Shown here one piece after another: positions 10,463 to 19,573 of a stretch of 64,000 nucleotides of DNA. Position 1 is the stretch's first letter, and each line of letters starts with the position of its first letter. The position numbers were made by a program, and so were the translations under genes. Location: NCBI RefSeq assembly GCF_003347665.1, contig NZ_QDGA01000003.1, forward strand, positions 186,001 through 250,000. The letters run 5' to 3'. Below the pieces are notes generated by a model. That model did no database searches and was not told where the DNA came from. It saw only the letters and a list, made by a program, of their open reading frames with translations. Source of the stretch: Microvirga calopogonii (lineage in GTDB: Bacteria > Pseudomonadota > Alphaproteobacteria > Rhizobiales > Beijerinckiaceae).

Positions 10463-10491
10463 AAAAAAGAAAAGCAAGGCTTTCGCCTTGC
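10463..10491 (-). terminator. Rho-independent terminator of the minus-strand sRNA
   Basis: On the minus strand a perfect 7-bp stem, GCAAGGC/GCCTTGC, is closed by a GAAA tetraloop and followed at once by TTTTCTTTTTT. On the plus strand no T-run follows the stem, so this is directional and serves a minus-strand transcript. Confidence 0.85.
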
Positions 10492-10620
10492 CTAAACTGC
10501 CTTTTGGCAATTTTTGATCCCTGGCTTTCTCAGACCAGCGCCTCTTGGCGCTTGGGGACCTTGTTCCTCCCGAAACTCGGACCGTAGCCTCTGACCTTAG
10601 AAGGTCCAAGACGTTAGGGT
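10463..10620 (-). ncRNA. candidate small RNA upstream of proS
   Basis: A minus-strand transcription unit of about 158 nt lies in the 387-bp gap between the DUF1467 gene and proS. It has a sigma70-type promoter at 10653-10625 and ends in a perfect terminator. Inside it, hairpins can be drawn: CTTGGACC pairing with GGTCCGAG, AGCGCC-AAGA-GGCGCT, CTGG/CCAG, and TGCC-AAAA-GGCA. A GGGAGGAAC stretch is single-stranded in this sketch and resembles a Shine-Dalgarno sequence, but no start codon follows it at a suitable distance. It does not form the long rod of 6S RNA, and the SRP RNA and tmRNA hallmarks are absent. Identity unknown. Confidence 0.7.
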
Positions 10621-10624
10621 TTCG

Positions 10625-10653
10625 TTTATAGTCACCTTGTCCCCTTATGTCAC
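10625..10653 (-). promoter_or_regulatory. sigma70-like promoter of the sRNA
   Basis: Read on the minus strand, a GTGACA -35 box (10653-10648) and a TATAAA -10 box (10630-10625) are separated by exactly 17 nt. This is one of the best promoter matches in the window. The start of transcription would fall near 10618-10622. Confidence 0.7.
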
Positions 10654-10832
10654 CTTTTGTAGGCATGCCCTGATGCATTTTTCGGCATTTCTTGTATTGA
10701 TCTTTGGTCTAATCCATCTCGTCGCAGGCCCGTTCAGGCGATGACAGCTTGTCTTTTGGCCGGTGCCTGTGTTGTGTGCTGGAAGCGAGTCGCTACCTAT
10801 TTCTTGTTTCGATCGAGACCCAAAGGCGTCCT

Positions 10833-12161
10833 ATGCGTTTGAGCCGCTACTTCCTCCCCATTCTCCGTGAGACGCCGAAAGAGGCGGAGATCGTGTCTCA
10901 CCGCCTGATGCTGCGCGCCGGCATGATCCGCCAGGAAGCGGCAGGGATCTATGCTTGGCTGCCGCTAGGCTTGAAGGTGCTCAACAAGGTCAATGCCATT
11001 GTCCGCGAGGAGCAGAACCGCTCCGGCGCCATTGAGCTTCTCATGCCCACGATCCAGTCGGCCGACCTGTGGCGGGAATCCGGCCGTTATGATGCCTACG
11101 GCAAGGAGATGCTGCGCATCCAGGACCGGCATGAGCGCGAGATGCTCTTCGGTCCGACCAATGAGGAGATGGTGACGGAAATCTTCCGCGGTTATGTGCG
11201 CTCCTACAAGGATCTGCCGCTGAACCTTTACCATATCCAGTGGAAGTTCCGCGATGAGGTGCGCCCGCGCTTCGGCGTCATGCGCTCGCGCGAGTTCCTG
11301 ATGAAGGATGCCTATTCCTTCGACCTGGACCAAGCCGGCGCCGTGCATTCCTACAACAAGATGTTCGTCGCCTATCTTCGCACATTCGCTCGCATGGGCC
11401 TGAAGGCGATCCCGATGCGGGCCGACACCGGTCCCATCGGCGGTAACCTGAGCCACGAGTTCATCATTCTCGCCTCGACGGGCGAGAGCGAGGTCTTCTG
11501 CCATGCAGATTACCTGAACTTCGACATTCCGCCCGCCGACACGAATTTCGACGACATTGCCGGTCTCCAGAGCACCGTCGACAAATGGACGTCGCTTTAC
11601 GCCGCCACGTCCGAGATGCACGACGAGGCGGCCTTCAACTCGGTCTCGGAAGACAAAAAGATGTCCGCCCGCGGCATCGAGGTTGGGCATATCTTCTATT
11701 TCGGCACCAAGTATTCCGAGCCCATGGGTGCGAAGGTCATGGGGCCTGACGGGCAGGAAAAGCCTGTCCATATGGGTTCCTACGGCATCGGCCCGAGCCG
11801 CCTCATCGCCGCTATCATCGAGGCGAGCCACGACGAGAACGGTATCATTTGGCCGGAAGCAGTCGCTCCCTTCGACGTGGCGATTCTGAACCTGAAGGTC
11901 GGGGACGCGGCGACCGATGCCGCCTCGGAGCGGCTCTATCGGGAACTCGGAGCCGCGGGACGAGATGTTCTCTATGACGATCGGGACGAGCGCCCAGGCG
12001 GGAAGTTCGCCACGGCTGATCTCATCGGCGTCCCGTGGCAGGTCCTGATCGGACCGAAGGGGCTTGCTGAAGGCAAGGTCGAGTTGAAGCATCGCGCCAC
12101 TGGAGAGCGCGAGCACCTCGCGCTCGACGACCTGGTCGCCCGGCTGACGACGCAAAAATAA
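10833..12161 (+). CDS. proS: prolyl-tRNA synthetase (alphaproteobacterial type)
   Basis: This enzyme charges tRNA-Pro. The 442-aa protein is the short bacterial form lacking the large editing insertion between motifs 2 and 3. Class II motif 2 ([20 protein letters not shown]) and motif 3 ([16 protein letters not shown]) are intact, and the C-terminal anticodon-binding domain begins near residue 345. I chose ATG 10833 ([13 protein letters not shown]), the usual N-terminus; an in-frame ATG 84 bp upstream would add an atypical Cys-rich leader. lolC/E follows after 7 bp, so these genes form an operon. Confidence 0.96.
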   Translation: MRLSRYFLPILRETPKEAEIVSHRLMLRAGMIRQEAAGIYAWLPLGLKVLNKVNAIVREEQNRSGAIELLMPTIQSADLWRESGRYDAYGKEMLRIQDRHEREMLFGPTNEEMVTEIFRGYVRSYKDLPLNLYHIQWKFRDEVRPRFGVMRSREFLMKDAYSFDLDQAGAVHSYNKMFVAYLRTFARMGLKAIPMRADTGPIGGNLSHEFIILASTGESEVFCHADYLNFDIPPADTNFDDIAGLQSTVDKWTSLYAATSEMHDEAAFNSVSEDKKMSARGIEVGHIFYFGTKYSEPMGAKVMGPDGQEKPVHMGSYGIGPSRLIAAIIEASHDENGIIWPEAVAPFDVAILNLKVGDAATDAASERLYRELGAAGRDVLYDDRDERPGGKFATADLIGVPWQVLIGPKGLAEGKVELKHRATGEREHLALDDLVARLTTQK

Positions 12162-12168
12162 GGCGGTT

Positions 12169-13458
12169 ATGGCCAAGGAACGAGAAGCCAAGACGACCCC
12201 GACGGGAACGAAGCCGTTTTCGCTCTTCGAGTGGATGCTCGCCGGGCGTTACCTGCGCACGCGGCGGCGGGAGGGCTTCGTCTCGGTCATCGCCGGGTTC
12301 TCGTTCCTCGGCATCATGCTCGGCGTCGCCACGTTGATCGTCGTGCTCTCGGTCATGAACGGCTTCCGTAAGGAACTGCTCGACAAGATCGTGGGGATCA
12401 ACGGCCACATCTTCGTGGCGCCGCTCGAAAGCCCGCTCACGGATTACCCGGAGGTCGCCGCCCGCATCGCTGCGGTGCCGGGCGTCAAGCGGGCGATCCC
12501 GCTGGTGGAGGGGCAGGCTTTCGGCTCCTCCCAGTACAACGGCAGCGGCGTTCTCGTGCGCGGAATCCGCGCGGAGGATCTGCGCAAGATCGAACATATC
12601 GCCGGCAATCTGCGCCAGGGCACGCTGGAGAACTTCGAAGACGGTGAGGGGGTCGCCATCGGTCGTCGCCTCGCCGATGCGCTCTCTCTCCAGGCTGGCG
12701 ATACCCTGACGATCATCACACCGCGCGGAGCTTCGACCCCTTTCGGTACGGCGCCGCGGGTCAAGGGATATCCCATCAAGGCGATTTTCGAGATCGGCAT
12801 GTCGGAGTTCGACTCGACCTTCGTGTTCATGCCGCTGACCGAGGCGCAGAACTACTTCAACCGCCAGAACGACGTGCAGCTCATCGAGGTCTACCTCGAT
12901 AATGCCGACCGGGTGGACGAGGCCCGCGTCGCCATCGACGAGGCGGCGGGACGCCCGATCCTCATGACCGATTGGCGCCAGCGCAATCGAACGTTCTTCG
13001 GAGCGCTCGAAGTCGAGCGGAACGTCATGTTCCTCATCCTCACGCTCATCGTGCTGGTGGCGGCGCTCAACATCATCTCCGGCCTCATCATGCTCGTGAA
13101 GGACAAGTCGGAGGACATTGCGATCCTGCGTACCATGGGAGCGACCCGCGGCGCCATCATGCGGGTCTTCCTGATCACGGGGGCTTCGATCGGTATCGTC
13201 GGCACGATTGCGGGTTTCGGGCTCGGGCTGCTGCTGGCACTCAATGTCGAGACGATCCGCGACGTCATTTCCCGGCTGACGAATACCAACCTCTTCCCGG
13301 CGGAGCTCTACTTCCTGAGCCGATTGCCGGCGGAGGTGAATCCCACCGAAGTGGCGACGATCCTCATCATGGCAATGGTGCTGTCGCTCCTCGCGACCCT
13401 GTATCCCTCTTGGCGGGCCGCGAAGCTCGATCCCGTCGAAGCGTTGCGTTACGGATAA
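12169..13458 (+). CDS. lolC: lipoprotein-releasing ABC transporter permease (LolC/E/F type)
   Basis: This is an inner-membrane permease (429 aa) that extracts mature lipoproteins for transfer to LolA. There is one transmembrane helix after the cytoplasmic N-terminus (about residues 37-60), then a large periplasmic MacB-like domain. A C-terminal FtsX domain with three helices follows (from about residue 285), ending [20 protein letters not shown]. Only one permease gene lies next to lolD. Such organisms probably use a single-gene (LolF-like) homodimer, so the C/E label is nominal. LolD follows 2 bp later. Confidence 0.93.
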   Translation: MAKEREAKTTPTGTKPFSLFEWMLAGRYLRTRRREGFVSVIAGFSFLGIMLGVATLIVVLSVMNGFRKELLDKIVGINGHIFVAPLESPLTDYPEVAARIAAVPGVKRAIPLVEGQAFGSSQYNGSGVLVRGIRAEDLRKIEHIAGNLRQGTLENFEDGEGVAIGRRLADALSLQAGDTLTIITPRGASTPFGTAPRVKGYPIKAIFEIGMSEFDSTFVFMPLTEAQNYFNRQNDVQLIEVYLDNADRVDEARVAIDEAAGRPILMTDWRQRNRTFFGALEVERNVMFLILTLIVLVAALNIISGLIMLVKDKSEDIAILRTMGATRGAIMRVFLITGASIGIVGTIAGFGLGLLLALNVETIRDVISRLTNTNLFPAELYFLSRLPAEVNPTEVATILIMAMVLSLLATLYPSWRAAKLDPVEALRYG

Positions 13459-13460
13459 GT

Positions 13461-14156
13461 ATGTCGCCGACTCAAGCCCAGCCAGCCCTGTATCTCTCCA
13501 AGGTCGAACGCCGTTACCCTCAAGGGGACAGCTTCCTCGAAGTGCTGCGTGGGGCTGATCTCGCGATCTGGCCCGGCGAGATCGTTGCGCTCATTGCGCC
13601 GTCCGGCACGGGTAAGTCGACCCTGCTCCATCTGGCAGGTCTGCTCGAAAGACCTGATGGCGGCGAGGTCTTCGTCGGCTCGAAGCAGACTGCCGCCATG
13701 AACGATCAGGAGCGCACCCGCATTCGGCGCGAGGAACTCGGTTTCGTGTACCAGTTCCACCACCTCCTGCCGGAGTTCTCGGCCCTGGAGAACGTGGTGA
13801 TCCCGCAGCTCATTCGCGGTTTGTCGAAGGCGGAAGCCCAGGATCGAGGGACGCAACTCCTGACGTTCCTGGGACTGGGCAAGCGTCTCGATCACCGTCC
13901 TGGCGAACTGTCCGGGGGCGAGCAGCAGCGCGTTGCGATCGCTCGCGCGGTCGCAAACGCGCCGCGCCTTCTCCTGGCCGACGAGCCGACCGGCAATCTC
14001 GACCCCAACACGGCGGATCGCGTCTTCCAGACCCTTGTCGCCATCGTCCGGGCGTCCAAGCTGGCGGCCCTGATCGCTACGCACAATCTGGATCTCGCAG
14101 CCCGCATGGACCGGCGCGTCACGATCCGTGATGGCCTGATCGTTCAGCTGCCTTAA
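13461..14156 (+). CDS. lolD: lipoprotein-releasing ABC transporter ATP-binding protein
   Basis: This is the ATPase partner of the preceding permease (231 aa). Walker A is APSGTGKST (an Ala replaces the usual leading Gly), the signature is [14 protein letters not shown], and Walker B/D-loop is [12 protein letters not shown]. The LolD-type Q-loop context [18 protein letters not shown] is present. The ATG is 2 bp after the permease stop. The 165 bp after the stop hold an SOS box and then a tiny ORF. Confidence 0.95.
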   Translation: MSPTQAQPALYLSKVERRYPQGDSFLEVLRGADLAIWPGEIVALIAPSGTGKSTLLHLAGLLERPDGGEVFVGSKQTAAMNDQERTRIRREELGFVYQFHHLLPEFSALENVVIPQLIRGLSKAEAQDRGTQLLTFLGLGKRLDHRPGELSGGEQQRVAIARAVANAPRLLLADEPTGNLDPNTADRVFQTLVAIVRASKLAALIATHNLDLAARMDRRVTIRDGLIVQLP

Positions 14157-14263
14157 AGGCATTCCTACACGTTCACCGAGGAAAGCGTTGTCGGCGCAGG
14201 GAAAGTCGCGCGCGCGCCTTAACTGTCTGTTGACTCCGTCCCGAGCCTGGAGGCTTCACAGCC

Positions 14264-14292
14264 TTTACACAGAACATCCAATGAACAAAGAT
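14264..14292 (+). promoter_or_regulatory. LexA (SOS) box within a promoter spacer
   Basis: GAAC-ATCCAAT-GAAC at 14272-14286 is an exact match to the direct-repeat alphaproteobacterial SOS box GAAC-N7-GAAC. It lies inside the 17-nt spacer between a TTTACA -35-like element (14264-14269) and AAAGAT (14287-14292), so LexA would occlude the promoter. The lexA promoter in this window carries the same motif in the same spacer position. A further GAAC pair at 14304/14313 has only 5 nt between repeats and is not a match. Confidence 0.72.
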
Positions 14293-14321
14293 AAACATAT
14301 TGGGAACACCGAGAACACACC

Positions 14322-14423
14322 ATGCTTCGCTTCATCCTTGAGACCACCGCCGAAATCGCCTCGCTGGCAATGTTCGGCTCTGCCGTGGCAATCTGGGCTC
14401 TGGTTCTTTCTCCCATCGCTTGA
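14322..14423 (+). CDS. 33-residue SOS-controlled membrane peptide (SidA/TisB-like class)
   Basis: This short ORF encodes a 33-aa peptide beginning MLRFILETTAEIASL and ending ALVLSPIA. A short N-terminal segment with Glu7 and Glu11 is followed by one hydrophobic span (about residues 12-33) containing a single Trp. It lies 35 bp after an exact SOS box and its promoter. Known SOS-induced membrane peptides of this size include Caulobacter SidA (29 aa, blocks division through FtsW) and E. coli TisB (29 aa). Similarity here is by size, topology and control, not by alignment. The ribosome-binding site is weak. An overlapping 92-codon frame looks non-coding. Confidence 0.6.
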   Translation: MLRFILETTAEIASLAMFGSAVAIWALVLSPIA

Positions 14424-14541
14424 TACCGGGATCCATAACAACTCACCGGGATTCACAGGAACATAGTCCTCGTGGCCGGAGGTTAGGCTTCCTTAGAAAA
14501 GAATCGTGCCACTATGCGTGCCGTTCGATGAGTAGAGTTTT

Positions 14542-17500
14542 ATGGCGCGCATTCTTCACGATATCGGTTTCGTCCACCTGCATGTCCATTCCTCGTACTC
14601 GCTGCTCGAGGGGGCATTGAAGGTCGCGCAGCTGGCCAAACTCGCCGCTGCCGACAAGCAGCCGGCTCTTGCGCTTACCGACACCAACAATCTCTTCGGC
14701 GCCCTCGAATTTTCCGAGAAGCTCGCGGGCTCTGGGATCCAGCCTATCGCGGGTGTGCAACTCTCCGTCTGCTTCGAGGAGCCGGATCCGGTTGCCCGTA
14801 TAGTGCCGCAGCCGTCCAACATCGTGCTGCTCGCGCAGAACGAGGAGGGCTATCGCAACCTCATGCGTCTCGTAAGCCATGCCTACTTTGGCGTGCCGCT
14901 TGGCGAGAACCCTCGCGTCATGGGGCCGGTGCTGTTGGCCCATAGCGAGGGGCTGATCGCCTTGACGGGCGGCTTCTCAGGTCCGCTCGATTGTGCCCTG
15001 CGCAACGGTGCACGCCAGGACGTTGCGCAGGCACGGCTCGACATGCTGAAGAACGCCTTCGGCCATCAGCTCTACGTCGAAATTCAGCGCCATGGCCTGG
15101 AGGATGAACGCCTGATCGAGGGCGAACTGCTCGCATTGGCGGACCGCAACGGGCTGCCTATCGTAGCGGCAAATGAACCCTTCTTCTCGTCGTCTAAGGA
15201 CTACGAGGCGCACGATGCGTTGCTCGCCATCGCCGAAGGGCAGATCGTCTCCAACCCGGATCGACGCCGCCTTTCGCCGGAGCATCACTTCAAGACGCGC
15301 CAGCAGATGATGGAATTGTTCTCGGACCTGCCGGATGCGCTTCAGGCCAGCGTCGAGATCGCCATGCGCTGCGCCACGCGCGTGAGAACCCGCAAACCCA
15401 TTCTTCCGAATTTCGGCACCGGGCCCGATGCGGCCGCGTTGGATGAAGGGGAGGAGCTGAAACGGCAGGCGGAGGAGGGACTTGAGAAGCGCCTCGCCGC
15501 GCATGGCCCTGCGCCGGGCCTGACCGAGCAGGATTACCGCGACCGCCTCGCTTACGAGATCGGCATTATCCGGAACATGAAGTTTCCGGGTTACTTCCTC
15601 ATCGTGTCAGACTTCATCAAGTGGGCGAAGGATCACAACATTCCCGTCGGACCGGGCCGCGGGTCGGGTGCGGGATCGCTCGTGGCCTATGCGCTCACCA
15701 TCACCGATCTCGACCCCTTGCGATTTGCTCTGCTCTTCGAGCGCTTCCTCAATCCGGAACGCGTTTCGATGCCCGACTTCGATATCGACTTCTGCGTCGA
15801 GGGTCGCGAGCGCGTGATCGAATATGTGCAGCAGCGCTACGGCGAGGAGCAGGTCGCACAGATCATCACCTTCGGTACGCTGCTCGCCCGGGGCGTGATG
15901 CGCGACGTCGGCCGCGTGCTCGAAATGCCTTACGGTCAGGTCGACAAGCTCACCAAGCTGGTGCCGCAGAACCCGGCCAATCCGGTGACGCTCGCACAAG
16001 CCATCGAGGGCGAGCCGAAGCTGCAGGCCGCCATCGATGAAGAGCCTGTCGTCAAGCGTATGCTCGATATCGCGCAGAAGCTCGAAGGACTGCACCGGCA
16101 CGCCTCGACCCACGCCGCCGGCGTGGTGATCGGCGACCGTCCGCTTCAGGAACTGGTGCCGCTCTACCGAGACCCGAAAACCGGTATGCGCGTGACCCAG
16201 TTCAACATGAAGTGGGTCGAGCAGGCGGGCCTCGTGAAGTTCGACTTCCTGGGCCTCAAGACGCTGACCGTTTTGCGCACGGCGGTCGATCTGATCCGGC
16301 GAAAGGGAATCGAGGTCGATCTCTCGGCCTTGCCTCTCGACGACCGCAAGACCTACGAGATGCTCCGGCGCGGCGAGACGGTCGGTGTGTTCCAGGTGGA
16401 ATCGGCGGGCATGCGAAAAGCTCTCGTCGAGATGGAAACCGACCGTTTCGAGGATATCATCGCCCTCGTGGCGCTCTACCGTCCGGGCCCGATGGCGAAT
16501 ATCCCGGTCTATTGCGCGCGCAAGCTCGGCAAGGATGAGCATAACAAGAAGGACTGGTATCCTCACGAGAAGCTGGAGCCAATCCTGCGCGAGACCTTCG
16601 GCATCATCGTGTACCAGGAGCAGGTGATGGAGGTGGCTAAGGTCCTCTCCGGATACTCGCTCGGCGATGCCGACCTTCTGCGCCGTGCCATGGGCAAGAA
16701 AATCAAGGCCGAAATGGACGCGCAGCGTGAGCGCTTCGTGTCGGGTGCGAAGGAGGGTGGCCTCGACAAGGCGAAGTCGAACGAGATCTTCGACCTGCTC
16801 GCCAAGTTCGCGGACTACGGCTTCAACAAGAGCCATGCGGCAGCTTATGCGCTGGTCGCGTTCCAGACAGCGTACTTGAAGGCCAATCACGCGGTCGAGT
16901 TCCTGGCCGCGTCGATGACGCTCGATCTCGACAACACCGACAAGCTCTCGGAATTCCGCCGCGAGGCCCAGCGGCTCGGCTTCAAGGTCATCCCGCCCTC
17001 GATCAACCGCTCGGGCGTCGTCTTTGACGTTAAGTACGACACTGAAGGCAAAGGCCAGATTCTCTATGCGCTCGCGGCCGTGAAGGGTGTCGGCCGGCAA
17101 GCCATCGAGGCCGTGGTGGAGGCGAGGGGCGATGAGCCCTTCAAGGATCTCGCCGACTTCGCGCGCCGCATCAATCCGAGAGCGATCAACAAGCGTACGC
17201 TTGAAAATCTGATCGCTGCCGGTGCCTTCGACGAACTCGAGCCGGACCGCGCGAAGGCCTGCGCCTCCATCGACGCCATGATGAGTCTCGCCCAGCAATC
17301 GCACGAGGCAGCCAATGGCGGCATGATGGACATGTTCGGCGGAGTCGCTGCTGCCGGCGTGCAGCTGCGCATCGGGCCTTACGAACCTTGGCCCTCCGCC
17401 GAGAGACTGCAGCGGGAATACGATGCCATCGGCTTCTTCCTCTCAGGCCACCCGCTCGACGAATACGGAGATCTTCTCAAGAAGCTGCGCGTGCAGACCT

Positions 17501-18015
17501 GGGTCGAGTTCTGCCGCTCGGTGAAGGCGGGCAACTCCGTAGGGCGAGTGGCGGCCACCATCCTCGACCGGCAGGAGCGCCGCACCAAGACCGGCAACAA
17601 GATGGGCATCCTGACCCTGTCGGATCAGACCGGACAGTTCGAAGCCATCATCTTCTCCGAAGGGCTTCAGCGCCTGCGCGAAGTTCTCGAGCCCGGATCC
17701 GCCGTGGTCCTGATGCTTCAGGCCGGTCTCGAAGGCGAAGAGGTGAGGGCGCGGATCGGCATGGCCGAGCCTTTGGACGAGGCTGTTGCCAAGCACCAGA
17801 AGAGCATGCGGATCTTCCTGCGCGACGAGCGGCCGATTACGAGCGTCTACGAACGGCTCAAGGCCCGGGGCGAGGGGGAAGTGTCTCTCGTCCTCATCCT
17901 CGACGACGGCGACCGGGAGGTCGAGGTCAAACTCCCGGGTAAGTACATGGCCACCCCCCAGATCGCCGGGGCGCTGCGCGCCGTGCCAGGGGTCGTGGAC
18001 GTTCATGTGAATTAG
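14542..18015 (+). CDS. dnaE: DNA polymerase III subunit alpha
   Basis: This is the replicative polymerase catalytic subunit (1157 aa). The N-terminal PHP domain begins FVHLHVHSSYSLLEGALKV. The palm carries the catalytic PDFDIDFC motif near residues 411-417 together with GPGRGSGAGSLVAYAL just before it. The finger/beta-binding region and an HhH segment follow, and a C-terminal OB fold (VGRVAATILDRQERRTKTGN) is present. Length is normal for DnaE1; it is not the shorter DnaE2 mutasome enzyme. The ATG has a poor ribosome-binding site. The SOS box 250 bp upstream could also influence it by read-through. Confidence 0.97.
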   Translation: MARILHDIGFVHLHVHSSYSLLEGALKVAQLAKLAAADKQPALALTDTNNLFGALEFSEKLAGSGIQPIAGVQLSVCFEEPDPVARIVPQPSNIVLLAQNEEGYRNLMRLVSHAYFGVPLGENPRVMGPVLLAHSEGLIALTGGFSGPLDCALRNGARQDVAQARLDMLKNAFGHQLYVEIQRHGLEDERLIEGELLALADRNGLPIVAANEPFFSSSKDYEAHDALLAIAEGQIVSNPDRRRLSPEHHFKTRQQMMELFSDLPDALQASVEIAMRCATRVRTRKPILPNFGTGPDAAALDEGEELKRQAEEGLEKRLAAHGPAPGLTEQDYRDRLAYEIGIIRNMKFPGYFLIVSDFIKWAKDHNIPVGPGRGSGAGSLVAYALTITDLDPLRFALLFERFLNPERVSMPDFDIDFCVEGRERVIEYVQQRYGEEQVAQIITFGTLLARGVMRDVGRVLEMPYGQVDKLTKLVPQNPANPVTLAQAIEGEPKLQAAIDEEPVVKRMLDIAQKLEGLHRHASTHAAGVVIGDRPLQELVPLYRDPKTGMRVTQFNMKWVEQAGLVKFDFLGLKTLTVLRTAVDLIRRKGIEVDLSALPLDDRKTYEMLRRGETVGVFQVESAGMRKALVEMETDRFEDIIALVALYRPGPMANIPVYCARKLGKDEHNKKDWYPHEKLEPILRETFGIIVYQEQVMEVAKVLSGYSLGDADLLRRAMGKKIKAEMDAQRERFVSGAKEGGLDKAKSNEIFDLLAKFADYGFNKSHAAAYALVAFQTAYLKANHAVEFLAASMTLDLDNTDKLSEFRREAQRLGFKVIPPSINRSGVVFDVKYDTEGKGQILYALAAVKGVGRQAIEAVVEARGDEPFKDLADFARRINPRAINKRTLENLIAAGAFDELEPDRAKACASIDAMMSLAQQSHEAANGGMMDMFGGVAAAGVQLRIGPYEPWPSAERLQREYDAIGFFLSGHPLDEYGDLLKKLRVQTWVEFCRSVKAGNSVGRVAATILDRQERRTKTGNKMGILTLSDQTGQFEAIIFSEGLQRLREVLEPGSAVVLMLQAGLEGEEVRARIGMAEPLDEAVAKHQKSMRIFLRDERPITSVYERLKARGEGEVSLVLILDDGDREVEVKLPGKYMATPQIAGALRAVPGVVDVHVN

Positions 18016-18034
18016 GTTGATCGGTGACTATTAG

Positions 18035-18277
18035 ATGTTCGGTTGGTTGTTCAACCTCACCCAGGCGCTGTTTAAGCCCTGGATTGAGCGCTATCAACAG
18101 ACGATCTCATCAGTAGATCCAAACAGCCCGGCTTGGAGCGCCGGGTATGAGAGACGAGTACAGGGCCGGAGGGCGGAGCCTGCCTCTTACACAGATCCGC
18201 AAGACCTTGAAAATTATATAGATGGCTGGATAACCGCTGACTCTGAGGCGGAAGATTATGGGTATCCTCCGCTCTAA
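18035..18277 (+). CDS. 80-residue hypothetical protein between dnaE and rpsB
   Basis: I do not recognise this protein. It begins MFGWLFNLTQALFKPWIERY, an amphipathic aromatic-rich helix. A polar, acidic C-terminal half rich in Tyr/Asp/Glu (YTDPQDLENYIDGWITADSE) follows and ends in PPL. It has no obvious domain, signal peptide or full membrane span. It starts 19 bp after the dnaE stop on the same strand and its base composition is less GC-rich than its neighbours. It could be a small lineage-specific gene or a chance ORF. Confidence 0.5.
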   Translation: MFGWLFNLTQALFKPWIERYQQTISSVDPNSPAWSAGYERRVQGRRAEPASYTDPQDLENYIDGWITADSEAEDYGYPPL

Positions 18278-18311
18278 GGAACGAGAGGCTGGCTAGCCCT
18301 ACGGTTCCGGC

Positions 18312-18340
18312 TTGCATTCCGGCCACTTTACCCCTATATG
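18312..18340 (+). promoter_or_regulatory. rpsB-tsf promoter
   Basis: TTGCAT (18312-18317) and TATATG (18335-18340) are separated by exactly 17 nt. Transcription would begin near 18347, giving a leader of about 100 nt before rpsB. The leader contains GC-rich complementary stretches (CCGGTGGCCGGCCGGACCGG) that may fold into a structure available for S2 autoregulation, as in other bacteria; the latter is inference. Confidence 0.6.
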
Positions 18341-18445
18341 CGCGCCTATCCCACACGCGGAATCGACCTCATAAGCCCATGAGGTATCCCGGTGGCCGGC
18401 CGGACCGGTCCACTGATCCGCGGAGGCTTAACCGGAGAATAAACT

Positions 18446-19468
18446 ATGGCGCTTCCTGATTTCTCGATGCGCAGCCTGCTTGAGGCTGGCGCTCACTTTG
18501 GCCACCAGGCCCACCGTTGGAACCCGAAGATGGGTCAGTACATCTTCGGCACCCGCAACAACATCCATATTATCGACCTCGCTCAGACGGTCCCGATGCT
18601 GCACCGCGCCCTCCAGGCCGTCAGCGACACGGTGGCCAAGGGTGGTCGCGTGCTCTTTGTCGGCACCAAGCGTCAGGCTTCCGATGCGGTTGCCGATGCG
18701 GCCAAGCGTTCGGCTCAGTACTACGTCAACTCCCGTTGGCTCGGCGGCATGCTGACCAACTGGAAGACGATTTCCGGCTCGATCTCCCGTCTGCGCAAGG
18801 TGGATGAGATCCTCGCCGGCGGCGGCCAGGGACTCACGAAGAAGGAGCGTCTCATGCTCGCTCGTGAGAAGGAAAAGCTTGAGCGTGCCCTTGGCGGCAT
18901 CAAGGACATGGGCGGCACGCCCGACCTGATCTTCGTCATCGACACCAACAAGGAGCAGCTGGCGATCCAGGAGGCCAAGCGCCTCGGCATCCCGGTGGCT
19001 GCTATCGTCGACACGAACTGCGACCCGGACGGCATCACCTTCCCGGTTCCGGCCAATGACGATGCCGGCCGCGCGATCTCGCTCTATTGCGACCTCATCG
19101 CCCGCGCCGCTCTCGACGGCATCTCCCGTGGCGCCGGCGCAATGGGCATCGACATCGGCGAGTCCGAGAATCCGATGGCCGAGGAGCTTCCGGCGAACGA
19201 CACGGCTGCCGCTGCCTATGAAGGCGAGCAGTTCGAGCGTCTTGCCGCTCCCCGTGGCGCTCCCGACGATCTGACCAAGCTGAACGGCGTTGGTCCGCAG
19301 CTCGAGAAGAAGCTCAACGAGGCCGGTATCTTCCACTACTGGCAGCTGGCCGCCATGCAGCCGGGCGACGTCGCCCAGCTCGACAAGGACCTGAAGCTGA
19401 ACGGCCGCCTCGAGCGTGACGGCTGGATCAACCAGGCCCGCTCGATGATCGAAGCCGCTGCTGCGTAA
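18446..19468 (+). CDS. rpsB: 30S ribosomal protein S2 with C-terminal HhH extension
   Basis: This is a small-subunit ribosomal protein. The canonical S2 core occupies about residues 1-230 (start [33 protein letters not shown] near 190). The protein is 340 aa, about 100 longer than E. coli S2. After a negatively charged linker the tail reads [20 protein letters not shown] and continues to [20 protein letters not shown], a helix-hairpin-helix-like module. Such tails occur in some Rhizobiales S2 proteins; their role is unknown. It is transcribed with tsf. Confidence 0.97.
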   Translation: MALPDFSMRSLLEAGAHFGHQAHRWNPKMGQYIFGTRNNIHIIDLAQTVPMLHRALQAVSDTVAKGGRVLFVGTKRQASDAVADAAKRSAQYYVNSRWLGGMLTNWKTISGSISRLRKVDEILAGGGQGLTKKERLMLAREKEKLERALGGIKDMGGTPDLIFVIDTNKEQLAIQEAKRLGIPVAAIVDTNCDPDGITFPVPANDDAGRAISLYCDLIARAALDGISRGAGAMGIDIGESENPMAEELPANDTAAAAYEGEQFERLAAPRGAPDDLTKLNGVGPQLEKKLNEAGIFHYWQLAAMQPGDVAQLDKDLKLNGRLERDGWINQARSMIEAAAA

Positions 19469-19512
19469 GCCTTACGGCGCCGCAAGATGCAGCGCCGCTT
19501 GAACGAATGATC

Positions 19513-19541
19513 GAGCCCGGCGTTCCACGAGCGCCGGGCTC
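19513..19541 (+). terminator. hairpin between rpsB and tsf (attenuator-like)
   Basis: A perfect 10-bp stem, GAGCCCGGCG/CGCCGGGCTC, with a 9-nt loop lies in the 105-bp rpsB-tsf gap. It is followed by CCTCT and not by a U-run, so it may be a partial terminator or mRNA-stability element setting the S2:EF-Ts ratio. Confidence 0.55.
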
Positions 19542-19573
19542 CCTCTATGCGTGAACCTTTGAAAGGAAAAGCC

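Noticed and set aside
10463..10620. 6S RNA (ssrS) identity for the sRNA
   Set aside because: The 5' and 3' ends do not pair and no long rod with a central bubble can be drawn; the neighbours are not those usually next to ssrS.
10442..10678. 78-codon minus-strand ORF covering the sRNA region
   Set aside because: Its frame begins upstream of the promoter and runs through the perfect terminator and its U-tract (giving an ALLFFFA tail), so it cannot be a normal protein; the RNA interpretation is better.
14304..14316. second SOS box (GAAC...GAAC) before the small peptide
   Set aside because: The two GAAC copies are 5 nt apart and not 7, so the motif does not match the alphaproteobacterial LexA box.
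14188..14466. 92-codon plus-strand ORF between lolD and dnaE
   Set aside because: It begins before the SOS promoter, shows no domain, and overlaps the 33-codon membrane ORF in another frame that fits the promoter and start-site geometry better.
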